Positions 9,816 through 21,704 of a stretch of 64,000 bases of DNA are shown one piece after another. Below the pieces are notes generated by a model. That model did no database searches. It saw only the letters and a program-made list of their open reading frames with translations, and had not been told where the DNA came from. This DNA is from Picocystis sp. L7 (Eukaryota > Chlorophyta > Picocystophyceae > Picocystales > Picocystaceae): assembly GCA_020975725.1 (NCBI GenBank), contig QXJR01000007.1, positions 620,001-684,000 of the forward strand, given 5' to 3'. Each line of letters starts with the position of its first letter. Within the stretch, counting starts at the first letter, position 1. The translations under genes and the position numbers were made by a program.

Positions 9816-10484
9816 CTACCTCTTGTTGGGAAGGTTTTTGATTCGATCCAATGTGCTACAGAGCGTCTTCAATCGGAACACTTCCCTTTGCAGCTGTTTC
9901 GATGTGGCGGCGGATACGCGCACCTCACTTCCCATCGAGGCATCGTAGCCAAGAAACCTCAAACGGTCAACATCCAAGACGTCGCAAACAAGCGGGCCCT
10001 CTTCCAAGGATGGACTGCATGCAACGCCTTTCCAAGGCACAATTTTCCATGCGCAACCAGCCGGTTCCCCATTTTGTTTTAGCACCGTTGTGGACATCCT
10101 CCCTTGGGACAATAATTGCACGCAGTGGTCTTGGAGTCCCTTTTCCACATGGAACACAACGTCGGGAATGCACGAGACTTTTTTCCTGAACGTGTAAGAG
10201 AATTTGTCCATTTCATCAGCGGCTTGCAGAGCCACTGCCGAAGGTATGATCCAAGCGCCGCGCCCAGGCATCCTTTCTGCCACATCTGGGATGGCCCAGT
10301 GCTTCCCATCTGGACACACGGCCAACACGAAGCGCACCATCCATGCCGATGGATAGGACTGGTCGGTGAATATGCACTTTCTCATCCTCGAGGCCATGCT
10401 TCTCGCCACGAAGTCGCTCTGGCTCATCTTCGAGGCAGAAACCGCACAGGAGAGCAGCCTGGTGAGCTCTGTGCCCACCGTCAT
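9816..10484 (-). CDS. YlxR/DUF448-domain RNA-binding-like protein
   Basis: The 222-residue product has a YlxR-like domain at about residues 33-120: MRKCIFTDQSYPSAWMVRFV, then PDGKHWAIPDVAERMPGRGAW. This matches the bacterial pattern RKCIV...LLRFV..PDG.VVPDL..KLPGRG.W. The downstream helix with VEKGLQDHCVQLLSQGRMS resembles the extension of alphaproteobacterial DUF448 proteins. YlxR (RnpM) in bacteria binds RNA and modulates RNase P. In an alga it is likely of organellar origin; the N-terminus (MTVGTELTRLLSCAVSASKM) could be a mitochondrial presequence. The C-terminal roughly 100 residues are unrecognised. The role is inferred only from the family. Confidence 0.72.
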   Translation of the reverse strand: MTVGTELTRLLSCAVSASKMSQSDFVARSMASRMRKCIFTDQSYPSAWMVRFVLAVCPDGKHWAIPDVAERMPGRGAWIIPSAVALQAADEMDKFSYTFRKKVSCIPDVVFHVEKGLQDHCVQLLSQGRMSTTVLKQNGEPAGCAWKIVPWKGVACSPSLEEGPLVCDVLDVDRLRFLGYDASMGSEVRVSAATSKQLQREVFRLKTLCSTLDRIKNLPNKR

Positions 10485-10896
10485 GTCCTCGAACCGCGTC
10501 GGTCTCGGCTCGATCCTCCTCCTTCCGATCTCAAACCTCGCATCCGCACGTTCCTTTCTTCATCCGAGCGACGCGAGTGGCCTGGAGAAGCGACGTCGAT
10601 CGTCCGAAGGAGCGTTGTCTCGTGCTTCGCAATGGCTTCGTCTTCGACGCCTTGTCTTCTGCTGGAAAGGCTCGTGGGAAGGGAACCACTTGGTAAGGAA
10701 AAAGGCAACAAGGAAAGGGAAAGGATGCAGGTGCTGGCCGGTGCACACAGGCGATGGAAAGAAATGGAGGACATGTGTGGCCTGGCATGGCATTGGAAGA
10801 GATTGGGAATCAATGGTGAGGCAGGACGCAAAGGCGATGGAGTCGTGTGGTGGCAGAATGGTTGGCACCAGAGACAAAAAAAATGGCTTCCCTGGT

Positions 10897-11285
10897 CTAT
10901 TGCAGAGACTTCGCCCGCCAGTCGAAGAGAAAGTGAGCCTCATCCTCGCTACTTGCATCTTCACTGCTGCTTTCATTGCTCCTCTTTTGCTTCTGCGCAG
11001 GTATTGTCCGGTCCGCATCCCCCTTCCTCTTGGCAACTTTTTTCCTCCTCTCTTGGAGCTCCTTCACCTTGTCCACCAGTTGCTGCTGGACAAACTCCTC
11101 TTCTAACTCTTTGTCTTGAGAGTGGTCTTCTTCTTCTCCTCCTTTCCTTGCGGCTTCCCCCGTTTCCCCTTGATGAGCCTCTAGTTCTGTCCTAGCTTCC
11201 ACGAGCTGAATTTCACGTCGGAAGTCTTCCATCGCCTCGTCCTTCCGAGCACCTTCCGAAGGACCTTCTTCCATGCCTTCCTCTC
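10897..11285 (-). CDS. Probable C-terminal exon of a ZNF830/CCDC16-like nuclear protein
   Basis: The conserved part runs from GEEGMEEGPSEGARKDEAM through EDFRREIQLVEARTELEAHQ to an acidic, coiled-coil tail with KELQERRKKVAKRKG and ends EDEAHFLFDWRAKSLQ. This order (short acidic motif, DEW/EDF-REIQ helix, long coiled coil, terminal DWR-K) matches my memory of ZNF830/CCDC16 proteins, which act in splicing and genome stability. A CAG acceptor at 11288-11286 fits an exon start. I could not find the expected N-terminal zinc-finger exon upstream, so the 5' part is unresolved. The alternative is a short protein starting at the ATG at 11274. Confidence 0.5.
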
Positions 11286-13605
11286 CTGCGATGGATTCAC
11301 AGGCTAAGTTCAGGAGAAGCCTGGGAGGATGCGAATGAATGGTGATCCACCAGTTGCACCCTCGCTTGGGAAGATTGCACTCTCGTCCCACGAGGGAAGT
11401 CGACAGCGACTTGCTCCGATTGGAAGCTAGCGAGGGTGGAAGGCTCGTAACAGAAGGGACTGGTCCAACCCAAAGGACATTCGGTCTCTTCTACTTCCAA
11501 AACCCAACGAATCGGTGGAAATGGACAGTGTTGCTCATGTGCATCCTCCAGTTTCAACGTGGGTGCTCCCCTTGTACCGGACGATTCATTCGTTCACAGG
11601 TTTTCTTCGGACATGTGTGCCATGGTGGAGTGGAGAATTCGCCACGAGCGCAAGATGTTCTCTACCAAACATCGTCCTGTACCGTCTCCCTCGCATCGTT
11701 TCGACGAAACACGCAAACACAAATCGTTGCCTCTTTTATTGCATGAGTCTTCGATTGATACCCGACATCCATGGCAACAAGGTCACTTGAATTTGATGTT
11801 GCACGCGCATCGTCCTTTCTCGCTTTCGCCTTAATCGTGGGAGATGTTTAGGCATTCAAAGTTAATATTGACCCGACGAGAACTGAGGCATGTCGATCGC
11901 ATCACCCATGCAAAGATTGGCTTCTTTTGTTGTCTTGTGCCCGAGCCTTGTCTCATCCTTCTTGTTGCCTCAAGTGTACCATTGTGTGCTCAAAGCAAAG
12001 CGACTCGCCTTGTCTATTACCTTGGGATTCAAATGTTTCAAGCCCAACACGGGCTTCGTGCTAGTGTGCTTGACCCACCTTTACAATTTCAAACACTTAG
12101 ATGTTACCATGTGCTAGGAAATGCGTAATAGAACAGTTTGAAAAAAATATACTTCATGGTACGGACTACCTCACTTGATTTGTTGCAAGATGAATGAATG
12201 TTGTAGTGTGAAGATGAAGGGGCAAACATTCGAATCGACATACATGTTTTATCGTGTCAATGCACAAGAATAAAGGAAACGGGAGTCTTATTAAAGAGGA
12301 GAAATAAAAGATCATAGCTTCCCATTCTTTGGGATCTGTCAATCATTGGGAAAATGATCTGAATACCATGGAGAAAAGAAGTGGGTTGCTTCCTACGAAG
12401 GGTTTTCGTTTGGAAAGACTATGACCGTTGAGAAAAGATGATGAAGGACGAACCAAAGTATTCCTTTCATGAGCTTAGCCACTTGAGCCTGCTTGCATAT
12501 CACTGCATTGGCCTTGATTGGAACAAATGCAACCGTACGAAGCTTTAACGTTTGATGCCCCTTGCCGATTAAGTCAAAATCCTCCGTCTTTTGAATCGTG
12601 CTCATCTCTAGTATTAGATTTTTCTATTGCTCAAACGTGCCACCATTTGCTAATCCTTCCAAAGGCGTCGATTGGTCTTCCTCACAACGAAGAATGCAAC
12701 GAAAGCACTTTAATCCTATGCAAACCAGCGGGGGCTAGCACTTGAGTGCAAGTTGTCCCCCTCAAATTTCCCATTTCATCGTTCCAATGCAAGGGATAAA
12801 GCCGTGCATGATGATTTTTCAACTTGATATGACGTGCAAGGCAAGTGTTCTTGTTTCTTCCGAAATGGTGAATGGCTCACGTCTCCTTCGTGGTTCAGGT
12901 TGCCAATTCAATTCTTGAACGAAAATCGCATTCCTTCGGCAGATCTTCGAAAACTATGTGCATACTTTTTGGCCAAGCACCCATCGTCCTTGGGCACAAA
13001 GGGCAGGGTGTTGCAATGGGCTCCAAGCAAACTGGCTTCCGCTCAACGTGCTTCAAGCCTCGTGTTTGTGAAGGGTCATTTGGGTCACTTCTTTAGTACT
13101 TTCCTCTTGCGGTGAATGTGCGCATCATTGTATGGATACTAACTCCAATTGTTGCGTGTGTCTTCATCGCTTCGCCCGCCACCGTATCATTGCCTATGAG
13201 TTTGTTTCCATGTACCGGAGTTTCCACCTTCATCCCCGATGGCAATCCATCGCGGCTCTCTCTCCTTTGCATTGAATTGCCTCTTGTGTTCCGGTGTGAC
13301 AGACCACTGGGGTCGCTCGGAGGAGACGCGCGTCCCCGGGTCATGGCACCACTTGGGTGTGTCTGGACCCGCACCCTCCACCTGCCAGCCTGGACATGAA
13401 AAAGCACTGTACTTTGTCAGGGAGAGTCCGGGCGAGGTCCGAGCAGATCCTGCAGAAAAGGGGGTGTATCTGGTCTGGAGTAGCCCACACCCTCATCCGT
13501 GTCGACGGGAAGTGGACCACGTGCACGAGGACAAGCCAACCACCTGCGACAAGGTCGCTTTGAATCACACACGAAAGCCAGGCAGGCGTCAGAAGAATTG
13601 GTGAC
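11286..13605. other. AT-richer region without a recognised gene
   Basis: Only short frames occur here, none with recognisable domains. The first 500 bases may include missing 5' exons of the ZNF830-like gene; one 86-codon minus frame there (11557..11297) has paired cysteines but no match I can name. The last part should carry the promoter of the SMP/C2 gene. Confidence 0.5.
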
Positions 13606-15656
13606 ATGATTACCGTGCTCTTTTGCTTGCTGTTCTCTGGGCTCGTGGGATACTCGGTGCGTCGAGCGACGAGAGGGAACGAAGAACGAGACGAAACCAA
13701 GGACAGGAAACTGACTGGAGGAAACGTTTCGCAATAAAGCTGGCTGCGTTCTACTTCCGGAATGTGAAAGGTACAATCGATTCGAAAAAAGTCCACAGAA
13801 TCAGCTCGGCGTTCAGCGAAGACTCGGTCATTAGCGATGAGGAATTGGAAGAGTGTTTTGAGACACTCATGCTGCACAGAGACAACATCGTGAGATTTCT
13901 ACCGCTCTGGTGCAAGCTCCCATACTTTCAGAGATTAGCATGGGCAAATACAGTCCTTACTTCTATGTGGGCCCAAATCAAATCACACGCCGAGAAAACA
14001 GCAAGGGACATGATTGTTGGGGACGAAGATAATGTGGGGTATATGGAATATTACCTTCCAAGTATGAAAGACAAACTCAAGTTAGAAAAATTAGATCTTG
14101 GTAAGAATCCTCTCAGGGTTCTCTCAGTCAACGTCTTCAACACTCCAGACGAGGAGCTGATGATTGCACTGCAACTCAGTTGGGCCAGCCGACTCAAGGT
14201 GGTCTTCGCATACCCGTTAAAGGTCTTGGGATACAGCTTCTTGCTAAAATTGCATTTTTCAGAGCTTCAATTCGTGGCCTTGTTAAGATGTTGGGGCTCT
14301 CCTTTGGTGGATATCCTGCCTTGCGTTGGCAAAGCATCACTTTCCCTTGGAGAAGTGCCTGATCTTGACTTTTCTCTCCGCTTTGCCGTGAATGAGCATT
14401 TGAGCGGGGACCTCATGGCTGTGCCAGGCCTTCACTGGATGTTTAAATATTTCACAACGCGAGTGCTTCAGCAGTCCGTTGTCTGGCCATCGCAGTATGT
14501 TATGGAGCTGATGGAGAACGGTGGTAGATCTCCACCTCCCGTGGGCGTCCTTACTTTACAACTCATTGGTGCTACCAAAGTAGAGCACAAAGACTGGGCT
14601 AGTCTAGACCTCAATGATATCTACGCTGTCATGAATATTCGCGAGAACGAAAAAGTGACGAGTAGTGTGAAGAAGAACAACACCAATCCAACTTGGAACG
14701 AGAAGTTTACGCTGCTTATAACAAATCCTGAAGAGGATCGTCTGACGATTCGGCTGTACGACTTTGATAAGCTGCTGACAGACACGCAACTTTGCTACGC
14801 TACACTGCCTTTGAATCTGCTGTCGGACGATGTTTCACAAGATTTTGAATTACAGTTGTACAAACACGACGTGAGAGGGCAAGAACACAAAAAGGAAGCA
14901 GCAGCCCACCTGCAAGAAAAGGATTCTCAAAGAGACATTGCAAGCCAAAACAGCGTTGATTTGGAAAGCGATGAAGTCACGGCGGATACAGGAAGCATCT
15001 CTGTTCAGGAGCAGAAAAGTGACTTTGTCACTGGAGAAGTTGTAGAACATGTCTCGGATGCTGCACCAGAGCGTACATTCTTCCAGAACTCAGAAGGGGT
15101 TTACTGTGAACATGGAGACAATTTACACCCATTGAGAGGGGCCACTGTCAAAGTCTCTGTGCTTGCAAGCAGGCTTCGTTCATCGGCAGCATACCCCTCA
15201 TCAAAGATGGATTTGAGTTTCCTCCAGACCAAACGCACTTTGAACATCAAAAGGCCTAAAGATGCAAAAGGTTTGCTGCGGGTCGTGCTACTTCGTGCAG
15301 ACGAACTTGAGGGCTTCAAAAAGATTCCAGAGAACATAATGCGACCCTATGCAAGACTTCAGATGGGAGACCAAATTCAGAACAGCAAGGTGAAGAAATA
15401 CACGGACTCTCCAAATTGGAATGAAACCTTCGATTTCAACAACGTCTCTCCAGATTCGAAATTGAAATTGGAAGTGCTACACAGATGGAAAAAGAAGCTT
15501 GTGAATAGGCTTGTCAAACGCAAGGATATTTCCCTTGGGCACATTGAAATTCCACTGGACGATGTCACCCGGAATCAATCGCTGACAAACGTATTCAAAC
15601 TCCGTAGCACACGGAGTGGTGCAGTGCAATTACAACTGATCTGGCACTGGTACTGA
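13606..15656 (+). CDS. Extended-synaptotagmin-like protein: TM anchor, SMP domain, two C2 domains
   Basis: The coding sequence is join(13606..13656, 13740..15656), 655 residues. Exon 1 encodes MITVLFCLLFSGLVGYS, the first half of an N-terminal hydrophobic hairpin that continues in exon 2 (LAAFYFRNVKG). The 83-bp intron has GTGCGT, CTGAC and AAG. An SMP lipid-transfer domain follows (about residues 75-280: LWCKLPYFQRLAWANTVLTS ... LMAVPGLHWMFKYFTTRVLQ), then C2A (about 290-400, VLTLQLIGATKVEH, NPTWNEKF), an acidic linker, and C2B (about 505-620, LLRVVLLRADELEGF, SPNWNETFDF). Family members tether ER to plasma membrane or plastid and move glycerolipids. This matches plant SYT1/NTMC2 and animal E-Syt in layout. 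The intron was needed to put the anchor in frame. Confidence 0.88.
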
Positions 15657-18600
15657 TTTCAAGAGACTGGCCGAATGCAGGAATGCAGGGATGCAGGTAT
15701 TCATGGCCACCAATTGTTTCTGGTGGAATAAATGTTTATCCCTTCCTCAATTGCAGTCAAGACGTGTGCGGAGTAGGCTTCAGGCAGAGGTTACCCCAGT
15801 GCAAAGGCGGAATCTCTTTGCCTTACATGTGTGTAGGCTGGTCGAAGAACACATGCCGTTGACCGCGCCATTTGTATATATTGTTGCAGCCACAATGCAT
15901 GGAGAGAGGATGTTCCATTCCTGTTGTTCTCTAGTAAACAAGATTACAAATGAAGGCGGCCTCTTGGATCAGCACTGGCATGATGAATCATAGAAAAGGC
16001 AAAGTGAGTATGTCGGCAATATAAATAACTTGTTTCAATCTTGTGAGGTACTCATTCTAAAGCATGTGTTTTATTGTCAATGACCAGGCCAATGGTCGAT
16101 CTGGCAGAGTCTATGGCAGCTTCTCAACTTACAAATTTTCCTGTGGCACTGCCCCATCGCAAGTGTGAAGATGTCCGATTCTATCCATGATATGCGTTTG
16201 CAGATGTCTGTGATGAAGGGAGTTGATGTAAAGCCTTCACGTTGGTCTGTATCTTCCTCATATCTTCTGGAACCAACAGATTTGCGTTCTCCTATTGGAG
16301 ACAAGAATCGCATCCATAAAATGCACTGATTCATGGTGAGTCTGGACTGTCAGGCCGCGTCAGTTCTTTTCTTAGTACAAGTGTCAGTTAGAATTTTTCT
16401 GAGGACGGAACAAATCAGGTAGATCTTAATCTTGAAGTCTGTCTTTGCTTCATGAAATGTGTTGCAATTGGGGTATCACAAGCCTTTGGTGTCAACTGCT
16501 TCATGCATACATTGTGAACTCTCATCAGAGCATCTCTTTCTGGGATTGAATGCACATTATGCTTAAATTAGGCCACATGATCTATCTTGACCAATAAACT
16601 GAGCCATGTTTGGTGTGTGAACAGACCATGTCTAAGTTCCCTTCATAAGTTCCAACCATCACATAGGCTCCGCATGCCTTCGTCTCAGCTACTCTTCCCA
16701 TCATGTACAATCATGGGGGCTAGGTTTATGTGTTGGCTTAAGACAAGAACGTTTTCGAGTAGTGTGCCATGAGTACGCTGAGACATGGGGAGAAGATCCG
16801 GGAAAGTGCATTTTTAGGATAGAACTCATCTCCCTTCCCAAGCGCAAGCATTTCTGGTGTTCCTTTCCCGCCGCCTATGCAAGGTGTTTGATTCCTACCA
16901 TCCCCTCCTCTCTTGACCGAGGTGACTACTTTCGACTTGCAAGAAGAAGCTCCGCGTAGCGGTTCGACGTACCGGTTGTGGAAGCCCCCATGTGGACCAA
17001 CTTCGATCGAATCTCCCATCAGTCATGGGGATCGAAGTGAGGGATGCAAGAGACATAACGTCGGACGGGAATCACACTTGCACTAGAAATCCACGATATG
17101 ACGTGTTGTCGAGCATGCCAAACATGTGCATGTTCTATTGTGGACGCTAATACGCACGCAACCTTTCGAAGGGGCATCAAAGAGGAAAGGCCACAACACT
17201 TTTTCTTGTGAGATGAACACTACTTTCGACTAATATTGCAAAGACACCAATAGAGAAATATGTCGAATGAATTCTTTGGTTCGCAGTAGAGAAGCCTACG
17301 TACCCTCCAAAATACCGGCACTTATGTTAAACAACATGCCCTTTCAGGTCCCAAACTCTTCTCATCAAGGGGAGCATTAGCCCTATTCGCCTCTCTATCA
17401 GACCTCTATGGGATATTGCTACAATACGACAAGCTTGGATCCCCCCGCAATGAGAAAAATCGGACATCTTTGTAGGCGACACGCCGCTTATCCGAATAGA
17501 AGGTTACGATTGCGTCATCGTCAAAGACCTTCCCTCCCATACCGTGATAGCACTTCACAAAAATGCGTTGCAAGATTTTCCATTCATAGGGCGTTGTTTT
17601 AATGAACGTTTTGCTACCTTCCCTATTTGGACCCCCAACATATTGCAAAACAAGTCAATAATGGAACGGCCTAGTGTGGCAAAAAGGTCCGTATGAAGTA
17701 AAGCTTGAGACTTTTAGCATGTGCCGATCAGAAGGAGCACGTTGTGTAAAGTTGATGGTCTCAAGGACGCTGAGTAGGGTGTCGCTATCAATCTCAACAA
17801 GTCGGATGTGGAGGGCTTTTGCATCGACACCCTTCTTGTGCAACGACGCTTACATTGGGGTGGTTCGATGCTAGGAGGGGTACATGATTTCTCTTTTCTT
17901 TATATGGCTGAATCAAGGATAAAACTAAGCAAAGAGGTGTGAGCATGGACGATACAGAGTACGTGAACAATGTCGCACCAATGAACGGCCCTCGGTTCTT
18001 CAACTTTCAAAGCCTTACTGAGGGGGGGGTAGCTACTTGGCATGGAAAGTATGCTATCTATTTTATGCCACATGAAAAGATTGGCGACCACATGCGTTTG
18101 CTACCAACCCACTCTCGACATTGGGAAGCGCCGTCTAGGATGCATGTCACGGTATGTGACCACGCACGGCATTTCTTCAAGAAATATTTTTCTGATAAAC
18201 AAGCACAAGACTAATGCAATATGAGAACCACTAGCGTGCTCCTTACTACAACCTTCTAGAACGCCGGGGATGAGCACCTCAACTATCCATTATATAAGTC
18301 CTTCGAAGTCTTTTGGTAAAGATAAGATCAATTTGAGAAAACCAAATGCGCGTTGGACTTCACGGTTTTGCTGAACTAGATATTTGGAGCGATGCTAGGT
18401 TTTGCCTTCTTTGGATGCGTATTGTGGCAAATTCATAGCGCTATTTTCGATGTGAATTGCCAAGTGTCGTCCATGGGGGTGGCAAAAAAGGTGTAGAAGG
18501 TGCTAGGTGACAATGGAAGTGGTCTGCAGAGCTCGTTCTTTGGCAATGGGCGCAAAAAATGGAAAGGCACAATGACAGTGACGAACTTACCACGAGCAAG

Positions 18601-19575
18601 CACGCATGAAGAGTGACGCTCGCGAAGCCCAATGGGTGTGCACTGTCTAGCAAGTTAGTTTGCAAGGAAGATGATCACTAGCTCTTTTCGGTTGCTGATT
18701 CGGGCATCACCTACCATGTCTTGGTAGCCTTCAACCAAGGATTCTCCACTAGAACGTCAAAAGGGGAGAATTGCCATGCAATATACAAGATGAAAGTACT
18801 TTTAGACACAACTTCCCGTACAAAGTACCAAGAGAGCGAGCAACTCACTTGCTTGTATCATCTTCCCGTTTACTACGTCTAGAAGTTTATCATCAAGGAA
18901 GAATCCACGTGGGCCCATCATAGTGATTGTTTGATGATGGGTTTGATGAAGCCCCTCCAAAAGTAGCGGTTTAACTTCAATGTTCAAGGCCGCACAATAT
19001 TCGTGAAGTCATTCGAGCGGCTGGTTCGTGGACCCGTGTAATCTTTGGGTATGGTCGACCGGATGTTGCACAGTGTGCTAGTTGAATTGTCTCCAAGGGG
19101 CCTGAACTAGGGGTTCTTCGACGAGGTAGGAAGCCACGCCACGAATGTATCTTTCGGTAATGGTCGCACACCCGGACATGTTTGCAATGCCGGTGCCCGC
19201 GCAGGAAGCTTTGGATGGAGAGAAGTCAACAAGCGGATAGATCGAAGCTATCTCTGTGCTTTCGGATGGTCCGTGGTCGTATCCGAAGCGTGCGCAATGT
19301 ATTAGTTGTGGGATAGCATTCGCGCTGGCAGCCACCGAGCACGGGTGCAGTGCAAAGTGCGAAGTGTAAGAGGTCCTCATAGCATGGGTCGTTGGAAAGA
19401 ATCGAAAGCATGTCTCGTGCTACCTTCTTACCAGGGACTCGTCAGCGAGCGCGTGGGGTAGGCCCACTGCACCACCTAAGTGGGACCGTCGGATCCCCTT
19501 TTCGAACAAAATTGTAACTTAAAAGTGGGAGAACTCACGTGGTGCAATTCCACTCCGGCGTCGGTGGATTCGGCT
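15657..19575. other. Long AT-richer region without a recognised gene
   Basis: Nearly 4 kb contains only short frames. The first part is presumably 3' UTR of the SMP/C2 gene. From about 16.9 to 19.4 kb, short degenerate protein-like patches suggest old mobile-element debris, but nothing is clear enough to name a family. I found no tRNA or rRNA signature. Confidence 0.5.
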
Positions 19576-21108
19576 ATGGCGGACGAGCGCACGAGCCTGG
19601 TGCCTCAGGCGGTCTCGGAAGGGATGGAGGTGGATCGTGAACGGTGGAGAAGGGCCCATGGCGACGTCGATTCGTCCGAAGATCCCGAATGGTCGCTGGA
19701 AAGGGTGCTGGAATACGTGTCGAAGCGGACGGCCTGGTTCCACCAGGTACTGTTCGTGCTGTGCGTCAGTGCATGGCTCAGCGACGGCATGCAGCCCATC
19801 CTGGCGTCGTTCCTCCTGCTTCAGCTGAAAGACGACTGGAAAATCGCTGAAGGACAAGGTGCGATGATCGGGAGTGCGCTGTTCTTGGGTATGTTGTTGG
19901 GGTCCACGGTGTGGGGAGTCTATGCAGACCGTAAGGGGAGGAAAGCCATACTTTACATCACCGTCACCATTCACACCGTTTGCAGCCTGTGCATGTCTTT
20001 CACGAACACCATTGGCGGGCTGCTGTTCTGGCAGGCACTGGTGGGATTCGGGGTTGGAGGGAACCTTCCCGTAGTGTACTCCTACTACGTTGAATTCTCT
20101 GCTAGAGAAGGAAGAGGTTTCCATCTGGCCATGCTTGCCTCTGCCTGGAGTGTAGGAGAAGTGTTTGCGGCAGGAATATCGTGGATGTTCATGTCTTCTC
20201 TGGGTTGGAGGTACGTGGTGAGATTCACTGTAGTCCCAGGGTTGCTCACCTATGTACTGTTGCCTCACCTTCCGGAGACACCTCACTTCTTGTTGGTGAG
20301 CGGAAAAAAAGAAGAAGCATTCGCTGTTGTGAAAAAGATGGCTGCTTTTAATGGGATGAGCTTGCCCCTTTCCCTTGAGGGTCTCAAGCCACTTCCAGCA
20401 GAAGTGACCAGGGAGAAGGGGTCGGTGAAGGAGCTGCTGTCTTCCCCACTGATGCGACAGCTTACCTTGTTGCTCTGGATCATGTGGTTTTTAGGTTCGG
20501 TAGGGCTCTATGGAGTCATCATTTTCCTCCCTAGTTACTTCCAGAGCAGAGGTATCAGCCTCTTTGGCGGGGTGTATGGTGCAGTCTTTTTCTCCACGTT
20601 GGGCAATCTTCCTGGCATTGTTGCTGCTGCTTGGATCCTAGAGCAGGATTGGTGCGGTAGAAAGGGAGCCATTGCTGCCTTTGCTATAATGTGCGCCTTT
20701 TGTACCATATTGATGTCGGGTGTGAGCGGGTCCATTTCGCTCCTGATCACTGTCACCCTCGCCAAGTTCTTTGTTTATGGCATGTGGGCTGCCATGGATG
20801 CATATACACCAGAGGCATATCCCACCACCCTTCGTTCAACAGGCAATGCTTCCGCATCGGCCATGTCCAGGCTAGCTGGTCTGTTGACCCCGCCAGTCGA
20901 TGTAGCTCTGATCAAAGTGGACTTTAACCTTGCGTTGATTGTGTGGGCGATTTCTTTCGCCGTGGTTGGCATGTGCGCTTGGAATTTGCCCATCGAAACT
21001 CAAGGCAACGAGTTGAAGGACAGGGTGGAGGATGAGGAGGCAGAAGACGAGAACATGCAGTTTTTCGAGCGCCATTCCTCGGCGTACTCGGGTCCGGGAA
21101 GTTACTAG
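19576..21108 (+). CDS. SV2/SVOP-type major facilitator transporter
   Basis: The 510-residue protein has 12 predicted membrane segments. MFS signatures include GVYADRKGRKA after TM2 (the family motif), VGFGVGGNLPVVYSYYVEF in TM4, a twelve-span split with a central loop around residue 290, and DAYTPEAYPTTLRSTGNA near TM10, which is [14 protein letters not shown] of the SV2/SVOP and organic-cation branch. The N-terminal tail is acidic and starts MADERTSLVPQ; the C-terminus is acidic and cytosolic. Substrates in this branch include organic cations, nicotinate and sugars, so the cargo cannot be called. Upstream in-frame sequence lacks an ATG, hence this start. Confidence 0.9.
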   Translation: MADERTSLVPQAVSEGMEVDRERWRRAHGDVDSSEDPEWSLERVLEYVSKRTAWFHQVLFVLCVSAWLSDGMQPILASFLLLQLKDDWKIAEGQGAMIGSALFLGMLLGSTVWGVYADRKGRKAILYITVTIHTVCSLCMSFTNTIGGLLFWQALVGFGVGGNLPVVYSYYVEFSAREGRGFHLAMLASAWSVGEVFAAGISWMFMSSLGWRYVVRFTVVPGLLTYVLLPHLPETPHFLLVSGKKEEAFAVVKKMAAFNGMSLPLSLEGLKPLPAEVTREKGSVKELLSSPLMRQLTLLLWIMWFLGSVGLYGVIIFLPSYFQSRGISLFGGVYGAVFFSTLGNLPGIVAAAWILEQDWCGRKGAIAAFAIMCAFCTILMSGVSGSISLLITVTLAKFFVYGMWAAMDAYTPEAYPTTLRSTGNASASAMSRLAGLLTPPVDVALIKVDFNLALIVWAISFAVVGMCAWNLPIETQGNELKDRVEDEEAEDENMQFFERHSSAYSGPGSY

Positions 21109-21704
21109 GGGTATCTCTGGCGGTCCGTGCACATCTATCCAACACACGGGTGGGTTGGCCTTTTCTATGGACGCATTCGTTTTTTTCCGCCGCATTGCAA
21201 CGTCACCGATCGAACTTGATCCCGCACTTTTCATTCATTTTTGCAGCCTTTGTATTTACCTCGTGAATCTCGATCGGCCGGTGGTGGTGGGACTTTTCCG
21301 TCCATCTTCCACTCTCCCGTGCATGTTTGGGGATTCCACCTCCATCCAGACTGTTTCTGCTGGTTGTTTCATCACAATTCTGTTTGGACATTGGAGTGGT
21401 TGGTGCCATCCCTCCAGCATTTCCATGGTGGATTGAAAGGGGGGTCTCCATGTCCCCACACCGGACGCCTCTCCTGCCCCCCTTTCTACCTTCGCCGTTC
21501 CCGCCTTGCCCCTGTCCACCTCACGACCTTCCCGCCCATTCGGCCCCAAAGGGGGGCATTGCTCGTCCCATGCCCCCGAGGTTTCCCGCCTGGGTTCCAT
21601 TGGACCCCTCCTTCCCTTTCGAAAGGGCAAGCGCTTCCCTTCTGTAAAGGGAAGTCCCTCGGATCCAACCCGGTCTCCCGCCCAACCGTGCGGTTCAAAC
21701 GTCC
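21109..21704. promoter_or_regulatory. Upstream region of the E2F gene with palindrome CCCTTTCGAAAGGG
   Basis: A perfect 14-bp palindrome CCCTTTCGAAAGGG lies at 21614-21627, about 80 bp upstream of the E2F ATG. Related TTCGAAAGG boxes occur upstream of several other genes in this window. A long antisense frame crosses this stretch and the E2F gene and looks spurious. Confidence 0.4.

Noticed and set aside
18690-18880. Short open stretch with an ADSG motif recalling a retroelement aspartic protease
   Set aside because: Too short and isolated; no neighbouring element parts or terminal repeats were seen, so no element is called.
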